A DNA stretch of 64,000 nt from positions 372,001-436,000 of the forward strand of contig NZ_JACVBX010000001.1 in NCBI RefSeq assembly GCF_014852585.1, read 5' to 3'. Of this stretch, positions 1 to 8,380 are shown piece by piece (within the stretch, counting starts at the first letter, position 1; each line of letters opens with the position of its first letter). Source of the DNA: Pseudomonas sp. PDM18 (GTDB lineage: Bacteria; Pseudomonadota; Gammaproteobacteria; Pseudomonadales; Pseudomonadaceae). A program made the translations under genes and the position numbers. The notes below the pieces were generated by a model that did not search any database, had not been told where the DNA came from, and worked only from the letters and a program-made list of their open reading frames with translations.

Positions 1-44
1 GCGGCGTAGAGGGCGTGTTCGCGATCGAGTACGAGCAGGCGCAT
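1..44 (-). CDS. Start of a gene cut by the window edge, function not recognised
   Basis: An ATG on the minus strand at 44-42 opens a frame that stays open to the window edge and gives about 14 residues beginning MRLLVLDREHALYA. This is too little to assign. In P. aeruginosa, as I recall, a 2-hydroxyacid dehydrogenase gene lies next to ycgL, and the N-terminus would suit a Rossmann-type dehydrogenase, but that is only a guess from gene order. The 249 bases between this start and ycgL contain a long hairpin at 222-269 and no other gene that I can see. Confidence 0.4.
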   Translation of the reverse strand, partial: MRLLVLDREHALYA

Positions 45-221
45 GATCAGGCCTTTCGCTTCGAACGGTGGAGCATTTCCGGCTGGCGCATCTGGACTCG
101 CTTCAAGGGAGCTTCCCTGGGGAAATCGTCGTCAGTTCTAGGGAAGTCAGGCGGCTATAGACACAGCCAGAGACCAAGCGTTCCGCTCCGTTGAACCCTT
201 TTTACCCCTGCATAATGCGCT

Positions 222-269
222 CAGGCCGCATATTTGCACAGTGCCAGCACTGAGCGAATACGCGGCCTG
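222..269. other. Long three-tier hairpin between ycgL and its neighbour
   Basis: The sequence reads CAGGCCGC, AT, ATTTGC, A, CAGTG, then loop CCAG, then CACTG, A, GCGAAT, AC, GCGGCCTG. All three arms pair (one T-G wobble) and the two internal loops are symmetric. It lies 24 bases beyond the ycgL stop. There is no U-tract on either strand, so it is not a standard intrinsic terminator. It may be a processing or stabilising hairpin at the 3' end of ycgL mRNA, or a degenerate dispersed palindrome. Confidence 0.6.
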
Positions 270-293
270 AAGGGAGTGACGATGCGGTCTCGA

Positions 294-587
294 TCAGACC
301 GGGTCGTTCCGTCGCAGCAGTTCCTCGGGGAGGTGCTGGATGTATTCCTCCTCCGCCGGCGGCATCTGCAGGTGAAAACCTTGCTTCTCGATGTTTTCCA
401 GCACCACGTTGATGTCTTCCCGGGCCAGCTGGCGCTCGGGGCTAAGGACCAGGTCGAAGGCATGCTGCGGCGCGCCGAAGGCGACGAGCAGCGCCTCGGG
501 CACGCGGCTGAGGGCTTCGCGCTTGTCGACGTACAGGTACATCTCGTTCTTGCGCGGACTCTTGTAGATGGAGCAGATGCGTTTCAT
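294..587 (-). CDS. ycgL: YcgL domain protein (UPF0745 type)
   Basis: A 97-residue cytoplasmic protein beginning [20 protein letters not shown], which is the typical YcgL opening; the length also fits the family. The family is small, conserved in gammaproteobacteria and without an established biochemical role. It lies 50 bases downstream of rnd on the same strand, and the rnd-ycgL pairing is common in Pseudomonas, so the two probably share a transcript. The acidic C-terminus ([16 protein letters not shown]) is visible. Identity is secure; function is unknown. Confidence 0.9.
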   Translation of the reverse strand: MKRICSIYKSPRKNEMYLYVDKREALSRVPEALLVAFGAPQHAFDLVLSPERQLAREDINVVLENIEKQGFHLQMPPAEEEYIQHLPEELLRRNDPV

Positions 588-637
588 GTCGGTTCTTTCC
601 GCGTTTGGAGTGGGCAGCGTATAAGGAGGGGGCCGCG

Positions 638-1771
638 TTATTCGGGGGTCTGGGCAGACAGGCTGTCCAGCAGAGCCTGCCCCATCAGCTCGCGGCGCCA
701 GCCTTGCAGCGAATCGGGGAGGTGGTAAGGGCCATCGGGCCAGCCGGTTTTGAGCAGGGCTTCGAGAATCTTCTTGCGCAGCATCAGCTCCGGCGCCATT
801 TCCAGGCGCTCAGCTTCCTTCTGGCCGACTTCACGCAGCTTCTTCAGTACCGGGGTGATCTCGCGCGGCAGCGGCTCGGGCAGAGGCTGCGGCCAGACCG
901 CTTCGGGGAGCTTCGCCGCGTGGGCGATCAGTGCGATCAGGGTGTCGCCGTCCTGGCGCACGGTGCGCGGGTGCATGTCGTCGATGCGCGCCAGGGCGAC
1001 CTTGTCGGCCGGCTGGAAGCGCGCCAGTGGCCACAGGGTGTGCTCGCGCAGAATGTGGTTGCGCGGCTTGTTGCGCAACCGCGCCTGTTCCTCGCGCCAG
1101 ACACAGAGCTCACGCAGTACGGCCAGTTGCGGGCGATTGAGCTTCCACGCCAGCTTGACGTCGAGGTAGGCCTCCTGCGGGTCACTGACGCGGCTCTGGT
1201 TGCTGGTCAGGTCGGTGCCGTCGGCCAGCAGCCACTGCAGCTTCTCGTCGCTCAGGCGCGGGGCGAGCTTCACGTAGACCTCAGCCAGGTGCTGCACGTC
1301 CTCGGCCGCATAGCGCACCTGCATGTCGGTCAGCGGACGCTGCAGCCAGTCGGAGCGGGTTTCGTCCTTGGGCAGGTCGAGGCCGAGGATTTCCAGCACC
1401 AGCTTGGAATACCCCATGGAATGCGGCATGCCCAGGTAGGCGGCGGCCAACTGGGTGTCGAACAGCGGCTGCGGCAGGCTGCCGGTCAGGCGCTGGAAAA
1501 CTTCCAGGTCCTCGCCGCAGGCATGGAACACCTTGACCACCACCGGCGACTCCAGCACGGCAGCGAACGGCGACCAGTCGCGGATCAGCAGCGGGTCGAT
1601 CAGCCACACGCCGCTGCCATCGCCCACCTGCACCAGTCCGGCAGCCGGGTAGAAGGTATCGACACGCATGAACTCGGTATCGAGCGCGAGGTAAGGCAGT
1701 TCTTTCCAGTCCTGGCACTTGCGCTCCAGGGTGGCATCGTCGCGAATCCACTGAATGTCGAGGACAGTCAC
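638..1771 (-). CDS. rnd: Ribonuclease D
   Basis: RNase D is a 3'-5' exoribonuclease of the DEDD family that trims the 3' ends of tRNA precursors and other stable RNAs. ExoI is seen as LALDTEF (Asp31, Glu33), ExoII around [10 protein letters not shown] and ExoIII as [11 protein letters not shown]; an HRDC domain follows ([20 protein letters not shown]) and then a helical C-terminal part. I chose the GTG at 1771 because GGAG lies 6 bases upstream of it. The in-frame ATG two codons earlier (1777) directly abuts GGAG, leaving no spacing. The result is 377 residues, the usual size. It probably forms an operon with ycgL. Confidence 0.93.
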   Translation of the reverse strand: MTVLDIQWIRDDATLERKCQDWKELPYLALDTEFMRVDTFYPAAGLVQVGDGSGVWLIDPLLIRDWSPFAAVLESPVVVKVFHACGEDLEVFQRLTGSLPQPLFDTQLAAAYLGMPHSMGYSKLVLEILGLDLPKDETRSDWLQRPLTDMQVRYAAEDVQHLAEVYVKLAPRLSDEKLQWLLADGTDLTSNQSRVSDPQEAYLDVKLAWKLNRPQLAVLRELCVWREEQARLRNKPRNHILREHTLWPLARFQPADKVALARIDDMHPRTVRQDGDTLIALIAHAAKLPEAVWPQPLPEPLPREITPVLKKLREVGQKEAERLEMAPELMLRKKILEALLKTGWPDGPYHLPDSLQGWRRELMGQALLDSLSAQTPE

Positions 1772-1911
1772 GAACATCTCCTTCGTTTCGGTGCGCGCAG
1801 TATATAGAGATGCATGATGTGCGAGCATTCCACTCGGCCATCGGTCTGTGACAACTGCATGGCAATCTCTACGCTTTGCCCCGCCCACAACAACAAGAAG
1901 GCAGCTTGCGC

Positions 1912-2973
1912 ATGAAAAAGCTTCTCGGACTGGTCGTCCTGCTGGCCGTAGCCGTCGCGGTCTACCTGGCGCTCACGCCCAGCCCCATCGACCCGCTGGC
2001 CTGGACGCCGCCCAAGGCGCCACCGATGACCGGCGTGATGGAACCCAACGACACCCTGATGAAAGCCGAACTGCTCGCCCAGGGCCAGATCGTCGGCCCG
2101 GAGGACACCGCCGTGGATAGCCAGGGCCGGGTATTCGCCGGGCTGGATGACGGGCGCATCGTGCGCATCGGCGCCGACGGCAAGGCCGAGACCTTCGTCG
2201 AGACCGGCGGCCGCCCCCTGGGCCTGGCGTTCGACAAGAGCGGCAAGCTGATCGTCGCCGACGCCTGGAAGGGACTGCTGGAGATCGACCCGCAGGGCAA
2301 GATCCGCGTGCTGACCGATTCGGCCGACGGCATTCCCTTCGCCTTCACCGACGACCTGGACATCGCCAGCGATGGCCGCATCTATTTCAGCGACGCGTCC
2401 AGCCGCTTCCACCAGCCCGACTACATCCTCGACCTGCTCGAAGCCCGCCCTCACGGTCGCCTGCTGCGTTACGACCCGGCCACCGGCAAGACCGAAACCC
2501 TGCTCAAGGACCTGTACTTCGCCAACGGCGTGGCGCTGTCACAGAACGAGGACTTCGTGCTGGTCAACGAAACCTACCGCTACCGCATCACCCGTTACTG
2601 GCTCAAGGGCGAGAAGGCTGGTCAGCACGAGGTCTTCATCGACAACCTGCCGGGCCTGCCGGACAACCTCGCCAGCGACCGCAGCGGCACCTTCTGGGTC
2701 GCCCTGCCCTCGCCGCGAAAGGCCGATGCCGACATGATCCAGCAGTTGCCCTGGCTGAAGCGCCAGCTCACCAAGCTGCCGCGCGCCGTGCTGCCCAAGC
2801 CAGTGCCCTACGGCTTGGTGATCCAACTGAACGAGAAAGGCGAGATCGTCCGCAGCCTGCATGACACCAGCGGCCAGCACCTGCGCATGGTGACTTCGGC
2901 CAAACCGGTGAATGGCGTGCTCTACCTGGGCAGCCTGGAGAACGACCGCATCGGCCGGCTGCCGATCCACTGA
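1912..2973 (+). CDS. SMP-30/gluconolactonase/strictosidine-synthase-like beta-propeller protein
   Basis: A 353-residue protein with an N-terminal hydrophobic segment (residues about 4-22) that would anchor it in, or export it across, the inner membrane. The rest is a six-bladed propeller of the SMP-30/strictosidine synthase class: repeated DGRI and GKAETFVE blade edges, GRPLGLAFDKSGKLIVADAW, and the family stretch YFANGVALSQNEDFVLVNET. Members are metal-dependent lactonases or esterases, and this substrate is not known. The start is the ATG at 1912, preceded by AGAAGG. It is divergent from rnd and tail-to-tail with the PlsC-like gene. Confidence 0.75.
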   Translation: MKKLLGLVVLLAVAVAVYLALTPSPIDPLAWTPPKAPPMTGVMEPNDTLMKAELLAQGQIVGPEDTAVDSQGRVFAGLDDGRIVRIGADGKAETFVETGGRPLGLAFDKSGKLIVADAWKGLLEIDPQGKIRVLTDSADGIPFAFTDDLDIASDGRIYFSDASSRFHQPDYILDLLEARPHGRLLRYDPATGKTETLLKDLYFANGVALSQNEDFVLVNETYRYRITRYWLKGEKAGQHEVFIDNLPGLPDNLASDRSGTFWVALPSPRKADADMIQQLPWLKRQLTKLPRAVLPKPVPYGLVIQLNEKGEIVRSLHDTSGQHLRMVTSAKPVNGVLYLGSLENDRIGRLPIH

Positions 2974-2996
2974 AGGACGCCGGTTCCCGGGACGCT

Positions 2997-3791
2997 TCAG
3001 GCCGGCGCCTGCTCCTTCAGGGCAGGCGCCGATGCGGGCGCTGCGGCAGGTTCCAGCAACTCCAGCATGCGCTCGCGCACCTCGGCCATCAGCGCATCGA
3101 CGCCACGTTTGGTGAACTGGGTGGAGTCGATCGGCGCGCCGACATGCACTTCCACCGGCATACCGAGGTTCAGCTTCAGCCCGCCAGCCGGCAGCAATTG
3201 CTGGATGCCGCGAATGGCCACCGGAACGATGATCGCGTCGGTCTGCTGGGCCAGGCGGAAACACCCCTTCTTGAACGGCTGCAGCTTGCCATCCTTGGAG
3301 CGCGTGCCCTCGGGCGCAGCCCAGAGCACGATGCCGCTTTCCATCATCTCCCGCGCCTTCGCCAGATCGGCCATGGCCTGGTGGCGGTTGTGCCGGTCGA
3401 TGGACGGGAACTCCGCCGCGCGCATAGCCGCGCCCCAAACCGGCACGGCGAACAGCTCGCGCTTGGCCAACATGCGGATCGAACCGGGCATGGTCACGAA
3501 GATCGCCGGGATGTCGTAGAAGCTGGAATGGGTACAGAGGATCATGTAGCGACGACCATCGCCGAAGTCCGGCACCTCGCCGTGGCGACTCAGGCGCGCA
3601 CCGGTCAGGCGCAGCAGGCTGCCGGACCAGTCGCGGGTGAAACCGTCGACCTTGGCGCGGCGCAGCCGGCCGATGGCGCCCAACGCCAGGACCCGGACGC
3701 TGTAGCCCAGGGTGATCAGAACGGTCGCCAAACCCACCAGGGCGACGCGCAGCGGGCCCGCCTTGCGCGGTGCCGATTGCTGGTCGTGCAT
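2997..3791 (-). CDS. PlsC-like 1-acylglycerol-3-phosphate acyltransferase family protein
   Basis: A membrane-associated lysophospholipid acyltransferase. It has one hydrophobic segment near the N-terminus, the catalytic HX4D block as HSSFYD (His88, Asp93) and the glycerol-phosphate-binding EGTRS (about 161-165), followed by a proline/alanine tail. By family it would acylate the sn-2 position of lysophosphatidate or a related lysolipid. PlsC paralogues are common in Pseudomonas, so the substrate is open. I chose the ATG at 3791 (GGGAG nine bases upstream) to give 264 residues. An ATG at 3818 with AAGG eight bases upstream is the alternative. It is divergent from the sulfurtransferase gene. Confidence 0.8.
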   Translation of the reverse strand: MHDQQSAPRKAGPLRVALVGLATVLITLGYSVRVLALGAIGRLRRAKVDGFTRDWSGSLLRLTGARLSRHGEVPDFGDGRRYMILCTHSSFYDIPAIFVTMPGSIRMLAKRELFAVPVWGAAMRAAEFPSIDRHNRHQAMADLAKAREMMESGIVLWAAPEGTRSKDGKLQPFKKGCFRLAQQTDAIIVPVAIRGIQQLLPAGGLKLNLGMPVEVHVGAPIDSTQFTKRGVDALMAEVRERMLELLEPAAAPASAPALKEQAPA

Positions 3792-3870
3792 GTTCGCCAA
3801 CTCCCACCAACTTTTCATCGTACAAGCCTTATGATGCGCCTCAGCCCCGTCACGACACAGGAACGCGCCC

Positions 3871-4725
3871 ATGACCCAAGCCCGCCTGCTCACGCCCGAG
3901 CAACTGGCCGCCCGCCTCGATGACCCGAATCTCGTCCTGCTCGACTGCCGTTTCGCTCTCGAAGACCCGGCCTACGGTGCCCGCAGCTACCAGGAAAACC
4001 ACATCCCCGGCGCGCACTTCGCCGACCTCAACCGGGACCTTTCCTCCCCGGTGATTCCGGGTGTCACAGGCCGCCATCCGCTGCCCGATCCGCTGCATCT
4101 GCAGGAACATCTGCGCGCCTGGGGCCTGAACGACGACAGCGAAGTGGTGCTGTATGACGACGGCCCCGGCGCCTTCGCTGCCCGTGCCTGGTGGCTGCTG
4201 CTGTGGCTGGGCAAGAGCGAGGGCGTGTACCTGCTCGATGGCGGCCTGACCGCTTGGCGCAATGCCGGCCTGCGCCTGACCACTGCCGAAACGCCGCTGC
4301 GTCCGGGCGACTTCAAAGGCGAGCCGGACAACAGCCTGCTGATCAGCGCAAGTGAACTGGCCGCGAAACTCGGCTCTGCCGAACTGCCACTGATCGATGC
4401 CCGCGGCCTGCCGCGCTTCCGTGGCGAGATCGAACCCATCGACCCGGTCGCCGGACACATTCCCGGTGCCCAGTGCGCAGCCTTTACCGACAACCTCGGC
4501 AACGACGGCCGCTTCCTGCGCCCGGAGCACCTGCACCAGCGCTTCGCCGGGCTGCTGCGCGGACGTTCGGCTGAAGATCTGGTGGCCTACTGCGGCTCCG
4601 GCGTCACCGCCTGCCATAACCTGTTTGCCCTGAGCCTGGCGGGCTACCCGCTGGGTCGCCTGTACGCCGGCTCCTGGAGCGAATGGATCACCGATGCCCG
4701 CCGCCCGGTGGCCAAGGGCGACTGA
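3871..4725 (+). CDS. sseA: Rhodanese-type sulfurtransferase (3-mercaptopyruvate sulfurtransferase class)
   Basis: A 284-residue tandem-rhodanese protein. The N-terminal inactive domain includes NHIPGAHFADLNRDLS; the C-terminal domain carries the active-site loop CGSGVTA with Cys241 as the sulfur-accepting residue. The SGVTA loop is typical of 3-mercaptopyruvate sulfurtransferases rather than thiosulfate-specific rhodaneses. The likely reaction is transfer of sulfur from mercaptopyruvate to a thiol or cyanide acceptor in the cytoplasm. Specificity is inferred from the loop and not proven. The gene is followed by a hairpin at 4748-4778. Confidence 0.88.
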   Translation: MTQARLLTPEQLAARLDDPNLVLLDCRFALEDPAYGARSYQENHIPGAHFADLNRDLSSPVIPGVTGRHPLPDPLHLQEHLRAWGLNDDSEVVLYDDGPGAFAARAWWLLLWLGKSEGVYLLDGGLTAWRNAGLRLTTAETPLRPGDFKGEPDNSLLISASELAAKLGSAELPLIDARGLPRFRGEIEPIDPVAGHIPGAQCAAFTDNLGNDGRFLRPEHLHQRFAGLLRGRSAEDLVAYCGSGVTACHNLFALSLAGYPLGRLYAGSWSEWITDARRPVAKGD

Positions 4726-4747
4726 TCACCCCGCTCTGGCGGAAAAA

Positions 4748-4778
4748 ACGGAAGGCGCTTCACACCAACGCCTTCCGT
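4748..4778. terminator. Hairpin after the sulfurtransferase gene, stronger on the minus strand
   Basis: A stem ACGGAAGGCG/CGCCTTCCGT with an 11-base loop. On the plus strand it is preceded by six A and followed only by TTCC, so it is weak for the upstream gene. Read on the minus strand the stem is followed by TTTTTT, a good U-tract. It could stop transcription in both directions, including antisense transcription coming from the Sel1 side. Confidence 0.7.
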
Positions 4779-4840
4779 TCCTATGGATAGGTGTCAGGGC
4801 ATCGGTCAGACTCGTGCCCATTCTTCAAAGGAGTGATCCC

Positions 4841-5494
4841 ATGCCTTCGCGCATCCGCCAAACCCTGCTCGCCAGCCTGCTGTTCGGCCTGTGCAGCGCC
4901 ACCCCGCTCTACGCCGCCGCACTGGAAGCAACGCCCTGCGACATCCAGGACCAGTGGTCCGACCTCTACGGCGAAGACCTGGTGAAAGCCGCCAAGGCCG
5001 GCCACGCCAGCGCCCAGTACAGCCTCGGCTTGGAATACGACTCCGGCAGTGACGAATACGACCAGGACTACGAGAAAGCCGCCTACTGGTACGAGAAGGC
5101 CGCCAAGCAGGGCCACGCCTGCGCCCAGTACAACCTCGGCAATGCCTACGATAATGGCGATGGCGTCGAACAGGACTCGGCCAAGGCGGTGTACTGGTAC
5201 CAGAAAGCCGTCGACCAGGGCGACAAGGATGCCCAGTACAACCTCGCGATCATGTACGAGAACGGCACCGGCGTGACCCGCAGCTACAAGAAGGCCTTTG
5301 CTCTCTATCTGCTGTCCGCCGAACAGGGCGATGTGGATGCCGAGTACGAGGTAGGCGAAAGCTACGCCAAGGGTCGCGGCGTGGCGAAGAATCCCGCACA
5401 GGCCCGCGCCTGGTACCAGAAGGCAGCGGACCAGGGCCACGAAGAGGCCGAGGAAAAGCTCTCTGCGATGCCGGAGTTACCGCCGAGCATCTAA
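4841..5494 (+). CDS. Exported Sel1-repeat protein
   Basis: A 217-residue protein with a signal peptide (MPSRIRQ..., hydrophobic core, SATPLYAAA cleavage region near residue 24). Four to five Sel1-like TPR repeats follow, for example AQYSLGLEYDSG, AQYNLGNAYDNGDGV, AQYNLAIMYENGTGV and AEYEVGESYAKGRGV, each with a YWYEKAA or WYQKAA second helix. Sel1 solenoids mediate protein-protein contacts, often in the periplasm; the partner is not evident. The start is fixed by AAAGGAG nine bases upstream. No functional link to neighbours is visible. Confidence 0.8.
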   Translation: MPSRIRQTLLASLLFGLCSATPLYAAALEATPCDIQDQWSDLYGEDLVKAAKAGHASAQYSLGLEYDSGSDEYDQDYEKAAYWYEKAAKQGHACAQYNLGNAYDNGDGVEQDSAKAVYWYQKAVDQGDKDAQYNLAIMYENGTGVTRSYKKAFALYLLSAEQGDVDAEYEVGESYAKGRGVAKNPAQARAWYQKAADQGHEEAEEKLSAMPELPPSI

Positions 5495-5676
5495 TCGCCA
5501 GAAGGAATATGAACGAAAACTGCGCCGACGAAACAGTTTAAAAACAGGCCTTTACATCATCTTCATCGCACTACACTTCAATTCGAGCGGCTAAGTCCGC
5601 TTCCGGCGGGGCCGAGGATAATCATCAGAAGCTGCCAAGACGCCCAGCCCCGCCGGTCATTGATGACGAGGATGTC

Positions 5677-6156
5677 ATGGGTATCGCCGCGAATGATCTT
5701 TGCCAGTATGTGATTCGCCCCACCCTGCACTATCTGGGGCGTCACAGTGTCGCGGCCGAATCGCTGCTGCTGGGGGCAGCGGCCTGTCAGTCGGCGCTGG
5801 GGAGCGCCCTCGATGACAGCCATGGCCACGGGCTGTATCGCATTGGTGATCAACAGCACCAGACGGTCTGGGATGGATTCCTGGCGCTGGACCCCGAGCT
5901 GGCCAGCCGCGTGCGAGGGCTGGCCAGCCAGCATGCCTTCCTCGACGCACCGCATCTCGAACTCACAGTCAACCTGCGCTACAGCACCGCCATCGCCTGG
6001 ATGCTCGTGGAGGCGGAGCACCTGCCCCTGCCGCTCACAGGCGACCCCATGGAACTGGCCCGCGTCTGGCGCCAGGTATTCCACCCTCACGGCCGGCTTC
6101 ACGACTTCGTCGACGCTTGGCACAGCTACGTCGGAAATTTCAGTCGAGTCGCGTAG
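5677..6156 (+). CDS. Phage-like lysozyme-fold protein, orphan
   Basis: A 159-residue protein with no signal peptide. The pattern YVIRPTLHYLGRHSVAAESLLLGAAACQSALGS, then GLYRIGDQQHQTVWDGFLA, then VRGLASQHAF resembles a family of phage and prophage proteins with a lysozyme/transglycosylase-like fold that I remember as carrying Glu-Ser in the AAxxSxLG segment. Here that position reads Cys-Gln-Ser (Cys37, Gln38), so a catalytic glutamate may be absent. There are no phage genes around it. The call rests on remembered family patterns and is tentative; the coding region itself is convincing from length and codon use. Confidence 0.5.
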   Translation: MGIAANDLCQYVIRPTLHYLGRHSVAAESLLLGAAACQSALGSALDDSHGHGLYRIGDQQHQTVWDGFLALDPELASRVRGLASQHAFLDAPHLELTVNLRYSTAIAWMLVEAEHLPLPLTGDPMELARVWRQVFHPHGRLHDFVDAWHSYVGNFSRVA

Positions 6157-6334
6157 GACTTTTTAACGTGACCAGTCGGTCAGAAATTATTTACATACAG
6201 CGACGAACGGCCATCATTCAGATGGAACGCTTGTTTGAGCCCGAAAGCCCAAGGTAGAGCGCCTGCCCACCACTACCCAAGACCCGGGAATCTTGGTAGC
6301 TTGCGCGCCGATAAACACAGGAGTTGCTCTTACA

Positions 6335-7624
6335 ATGAAAACAACATGGCTCAAGACTACCCTCGCACTGACCATCAGCGCTGCCTCCGCTCAGGTGCTT
6401 GCCAACGGCATCGCCATCAACGAGCAGAGCGCCAGCGGCGCCGGTACCGCCTACGCGGGCCGCGCTTCCTCGGCATTGGACGCCAGCACCATCTACGGCA
6501 ACCCTGCCGGCATTTCCAAGCTCAAGCGAACTGAAGTCAGCGGCGGTCTGGCCGTGGTGTCCGCCAAGGACGACATCAGCGACGCCCACAGCACTGCCTC
6601 GGGCTCCAACAAGGGCGACTCCGTCCCGATTGCTGCCGTTCCCTTCGGTTACTTCTCCACTCCGCTGGACGACAAGGTCAGCGTCGGCCTGGGCGTGTAC
6701 GTGCCCTACGGCATCATCAACGACTACGAAAGTGGCTTCCAGGGCCGTTCCCACGGTTCCTACAGCAAAGTCCAGGTGATCACTGTCCAGCCGACCATCA
6801 GCTACAAGTTCAACGACGTGGTGGCTGTCGGCTTCGGCCCGACCATCAACCGCATCGACGGCAAGCTGGAAAACTACCTGAACACCGGCGCGCTGAACGG
6901 CGCTCTGGGCGGCAACGGTGACGACACCAAGATCAGCATCAAGGGCGACGACACCGCTGCCGGCTTCAACGTCGGCGTCCTGGTGACCCCGACCGAGAGC
7001 ACCTCCATCGGCGCCACCTACCACTCCAAAGTCAAGTACAAGCTCGACGGCCATACCACCGTGTCCAACTCGCCGGCAGGCCTGTTCGACTCGCGCATGG
7101 ACGCCAGTCTGGACATCACCCTGCCCGAGTCCCTGGACCTGTCGATCACCCAGAAGCTGGATGACCGCTGGACCGTCTACGGCGGCACCACCTGGACGCG
7201 CTGGAGCCGTTTGAAGTCCATCGAGGTGCAGAACACCGGCGCCCCGCTGGCCGCTTTCGACACCATCGGCGAAGACCTGAGCTGGCATGACACTTGGTCC
7301 GCTGCGATTGGTACCTCCTACCAGTTCAACGACCAATGGGTCCTGCGTACCGGCTTCGCCTACGATCCATCGCCGACCACCAATGAGCACCGCAACGTGC
7401 GCATCCCAGTGGGCGACCGCAAGATCTTCACCCTGGGCGCCGGCTACTCGCCTAACGCCGACATGACCTTCGACGTGGCCTACGCCTACCTGTGGGAATC
7501 CACCGCCGGCGTGAACCAGCCCGACGGCCAGGAACTGGCAGGCCTGCAACTGCAGCCGGCCTACAGCGCCAAGTACGACAACAGCGCCCACGGCCTGACC
7601 GCGCAGATGACCTATCGCTTCTGA
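6335..7624 (+). CDS. FadL/OmpP1/TodX-family outer-membrane transporter
   Basis: A 429-residue outer-membrane beta-barrel with a signal peptide (KTTWLKTTLALTISAASAQVLA) followed at once by the FadL hatch signature NGIAINEQSASGAGTAYAGRAS and the NPAG motif. The remainder alternates amphipathic strands and ends in MTYRF with a C-terminal Phe, as required for BAM-assisted insertion. FadL proteins admit hydrophobic substrates such as long-chain fatty acids, and some admit aromatic hydrocarbons. The substrate here is not determinable. The start follows CAGGAG. An intrinsic terminator lies at 7641-7670. Confidence 0.88.
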   Translation: MKTTWLKTTLALTISAASAQVLANGIAINEQSASGAGTAYAGRASSALDASTIYGNPAGISKLKRTEVSGGLAVVSAKDDISDAHSTASGSNKGDSVPIAAVPFGYFSTPLDDKVSVGLGVYVPYGIINDYESGFQGRSHGSYSKVQVITVQPTISYKFNDVVAVGFGPTINRIDGKLENYLNTGALNGALGGNGDDTKISIKGDDTAAGFNVGVLVTPTESTSIGATYHSKVKYKLDGHTTVSNSPAGLFDSRMDASLDITLPESLDLSITQKLDDRWTVYGGTTWTRWSRLKSIEVQNTGAPLAAFDTIGEDLSWHDTWSAAIGTSYQFNDQWVLRTGFAYDPSPTTNEHRNVRIPVGDRKIFTLGAGYSPNADMTFDVAYAYLWESTAGVNQPDGQELAGLQLQPAYSAKYDNSAHGLTAQMTYRF

Positions 7625-7640
7625 TAGCGTCTGCGCCATG

Positions 7641-7670
7641 AAAAAGCCGGGCAGATGCCCGGCTTTTTCT
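7641..7670. terminator. Bidirectional intrinsic terminator after the FadL-type gene
   Basis: GCCGGGC/GCCCGGC stem with an AGAT loop, flanked by AAAAA on the left and TTTTTCT on the right. It serves both the porin gene and the convergent MarR gene. Confidence 0.9.
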
Positions 7671-7696
7671 TGCCCGTTATTTTGCGAGAGGGCCGC

Positions 7697-8266
7697 TCAG
7701 GCAGCCTCGTCAGGCGTCGCGTGCTCGCGGCAGATCAATTCGCCTTCGTGCGCTGCCAGTCTTTCGCCCGTCAGCCCGCAGAGCGCACCGTCATCCAGCT
7801 TCTGATGGAAGCGACAGGTGCGGCACAGGCCGAACCCCGGCACGTTCTCCTGGCGTTGCACGGTCGCTAGCAGTTCTCGCAGTAGCTCGACCAGCAAGGC
7901 GCTGCGCTCCCCCAGCGCCTCTTCGGCGCGACGCAAGAATACCGGCGGCACCAGCGTATCGATCAGCCCCCGCCCCTCCTGTGTCAGTTCCAGGTGCACG
8001 CTGCGGCGATCCAGGGCGTCCGGGCGCTTCTCGATCAACCCTTTGGCCTCCAAAGCCTTGAGCGATTGGGACACCGTGCCCTTGGTCAGCCCGAGGAAAT
8101 CCGTTACCCCCAGCGGCGTATTCGAATAACGGTTGCAACGCGCCAGGTAGTTCAGCGCGCTCAGCTGGATCGGCTGCAACTCCGCCATCAGCGGCTGCTC
8201 GCGCGCCCAGGCGCGCATCAGGCTAGCGATGCGTTCGAGGTAGTCGAACAGGGTCGTATCGGTCAT
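7697..8266 (-). CDS. MarR-family regulator with a Cys/His-rich C-terminal extension
   Basis: A 189-residue protein. The winged-helix part is typical of MarR (LGVTDFLGLTKGTVSQSLKALEAKGLIEKRPDALDRR). Unusually, the chain continues past the dimerisation helix into a segment with Cys148-x2-Cys151-x2-His154, then Cys163, then Cys179-x2-His182, which looks like a metal site or redox switch. Cys44 lies in the body. It is divergent from a CPVC mini-thioredoxin, and a perfect palindrome sits between the two genes, so it probably represses that operon and itself. The ATG at 8266 has GGAGGG eight bases upstream. The redox or zinc role is inference. Confidence 0.85.
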   Translation of the reverse strand: MTDTTLFDYLERIASLMRAWAREQPLMAELQPIQLSALNYLARCNRYSNTPLGVTDFLGLTKGTVSQSLKALEAKGLIEKRPDALDRRSVHLELTQEGRGLIDTLVPPVFLRRAEEALGERSALLVELLRELLATVQRQENVPGFGLCRTCRFHQKLDDGALCGLTGERLAAHEGELICREHATPDEAA

Positions 8267-8284
8267 GGGCTGATCCCTCCGATA

Positions 8285-8297
8285 GATAGTATCGATC
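8285..8297. promoter_or_regulatory. Candidate operator near the MarR start
   Basis: GATAGTATCGATC contains the palindrome GATAGTATC and shares the core GTATCGA with the larger palindrome at 8344-8358. It lies about 20 bases upstream of the MarR start, as expected for an autoregulatory site. Confidence 0.5.
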
Positions 8298-8343
8298 AAA
8301 AACCAGTTTGACAGAAGGTCATTTTCAGCCGCAGACTGAAACA

Positions 8344-8358
8344 GTATCGATTCGATAC
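8344..8358. promoter_or_regulatory. Perfect palindromic operator between the MarR gene and the mini-thioredoxin gene
   Basis: GTATCGA-T-TCGATAC is a perfect 7+1+7 palindrome, 22 bases upstream of the thioredoxin-like start codon and directly before its ribosome-binding site. Size and position fit a MarR-dimer operator that blocks transcription of the rightward operon. Confidence 0.7.
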
Positions 8359-8380
8359 TTAATTAATCAGGAGAAGGACC

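Noticed and set aside
605-1807. Plus-strand frame opposite rnd
   Set aside because: The RNase D catalytic motifs are on the minus strand; the plus frame lacks a ribosome-binding site and any domain.
5677-6156. An integrated prophage around the phage-like gene
   Set aside because: Only one phage-like gene is seen; both neighbours are ordinary chromosomal genes and no integrase, attachment repeats or structural genes are visible.
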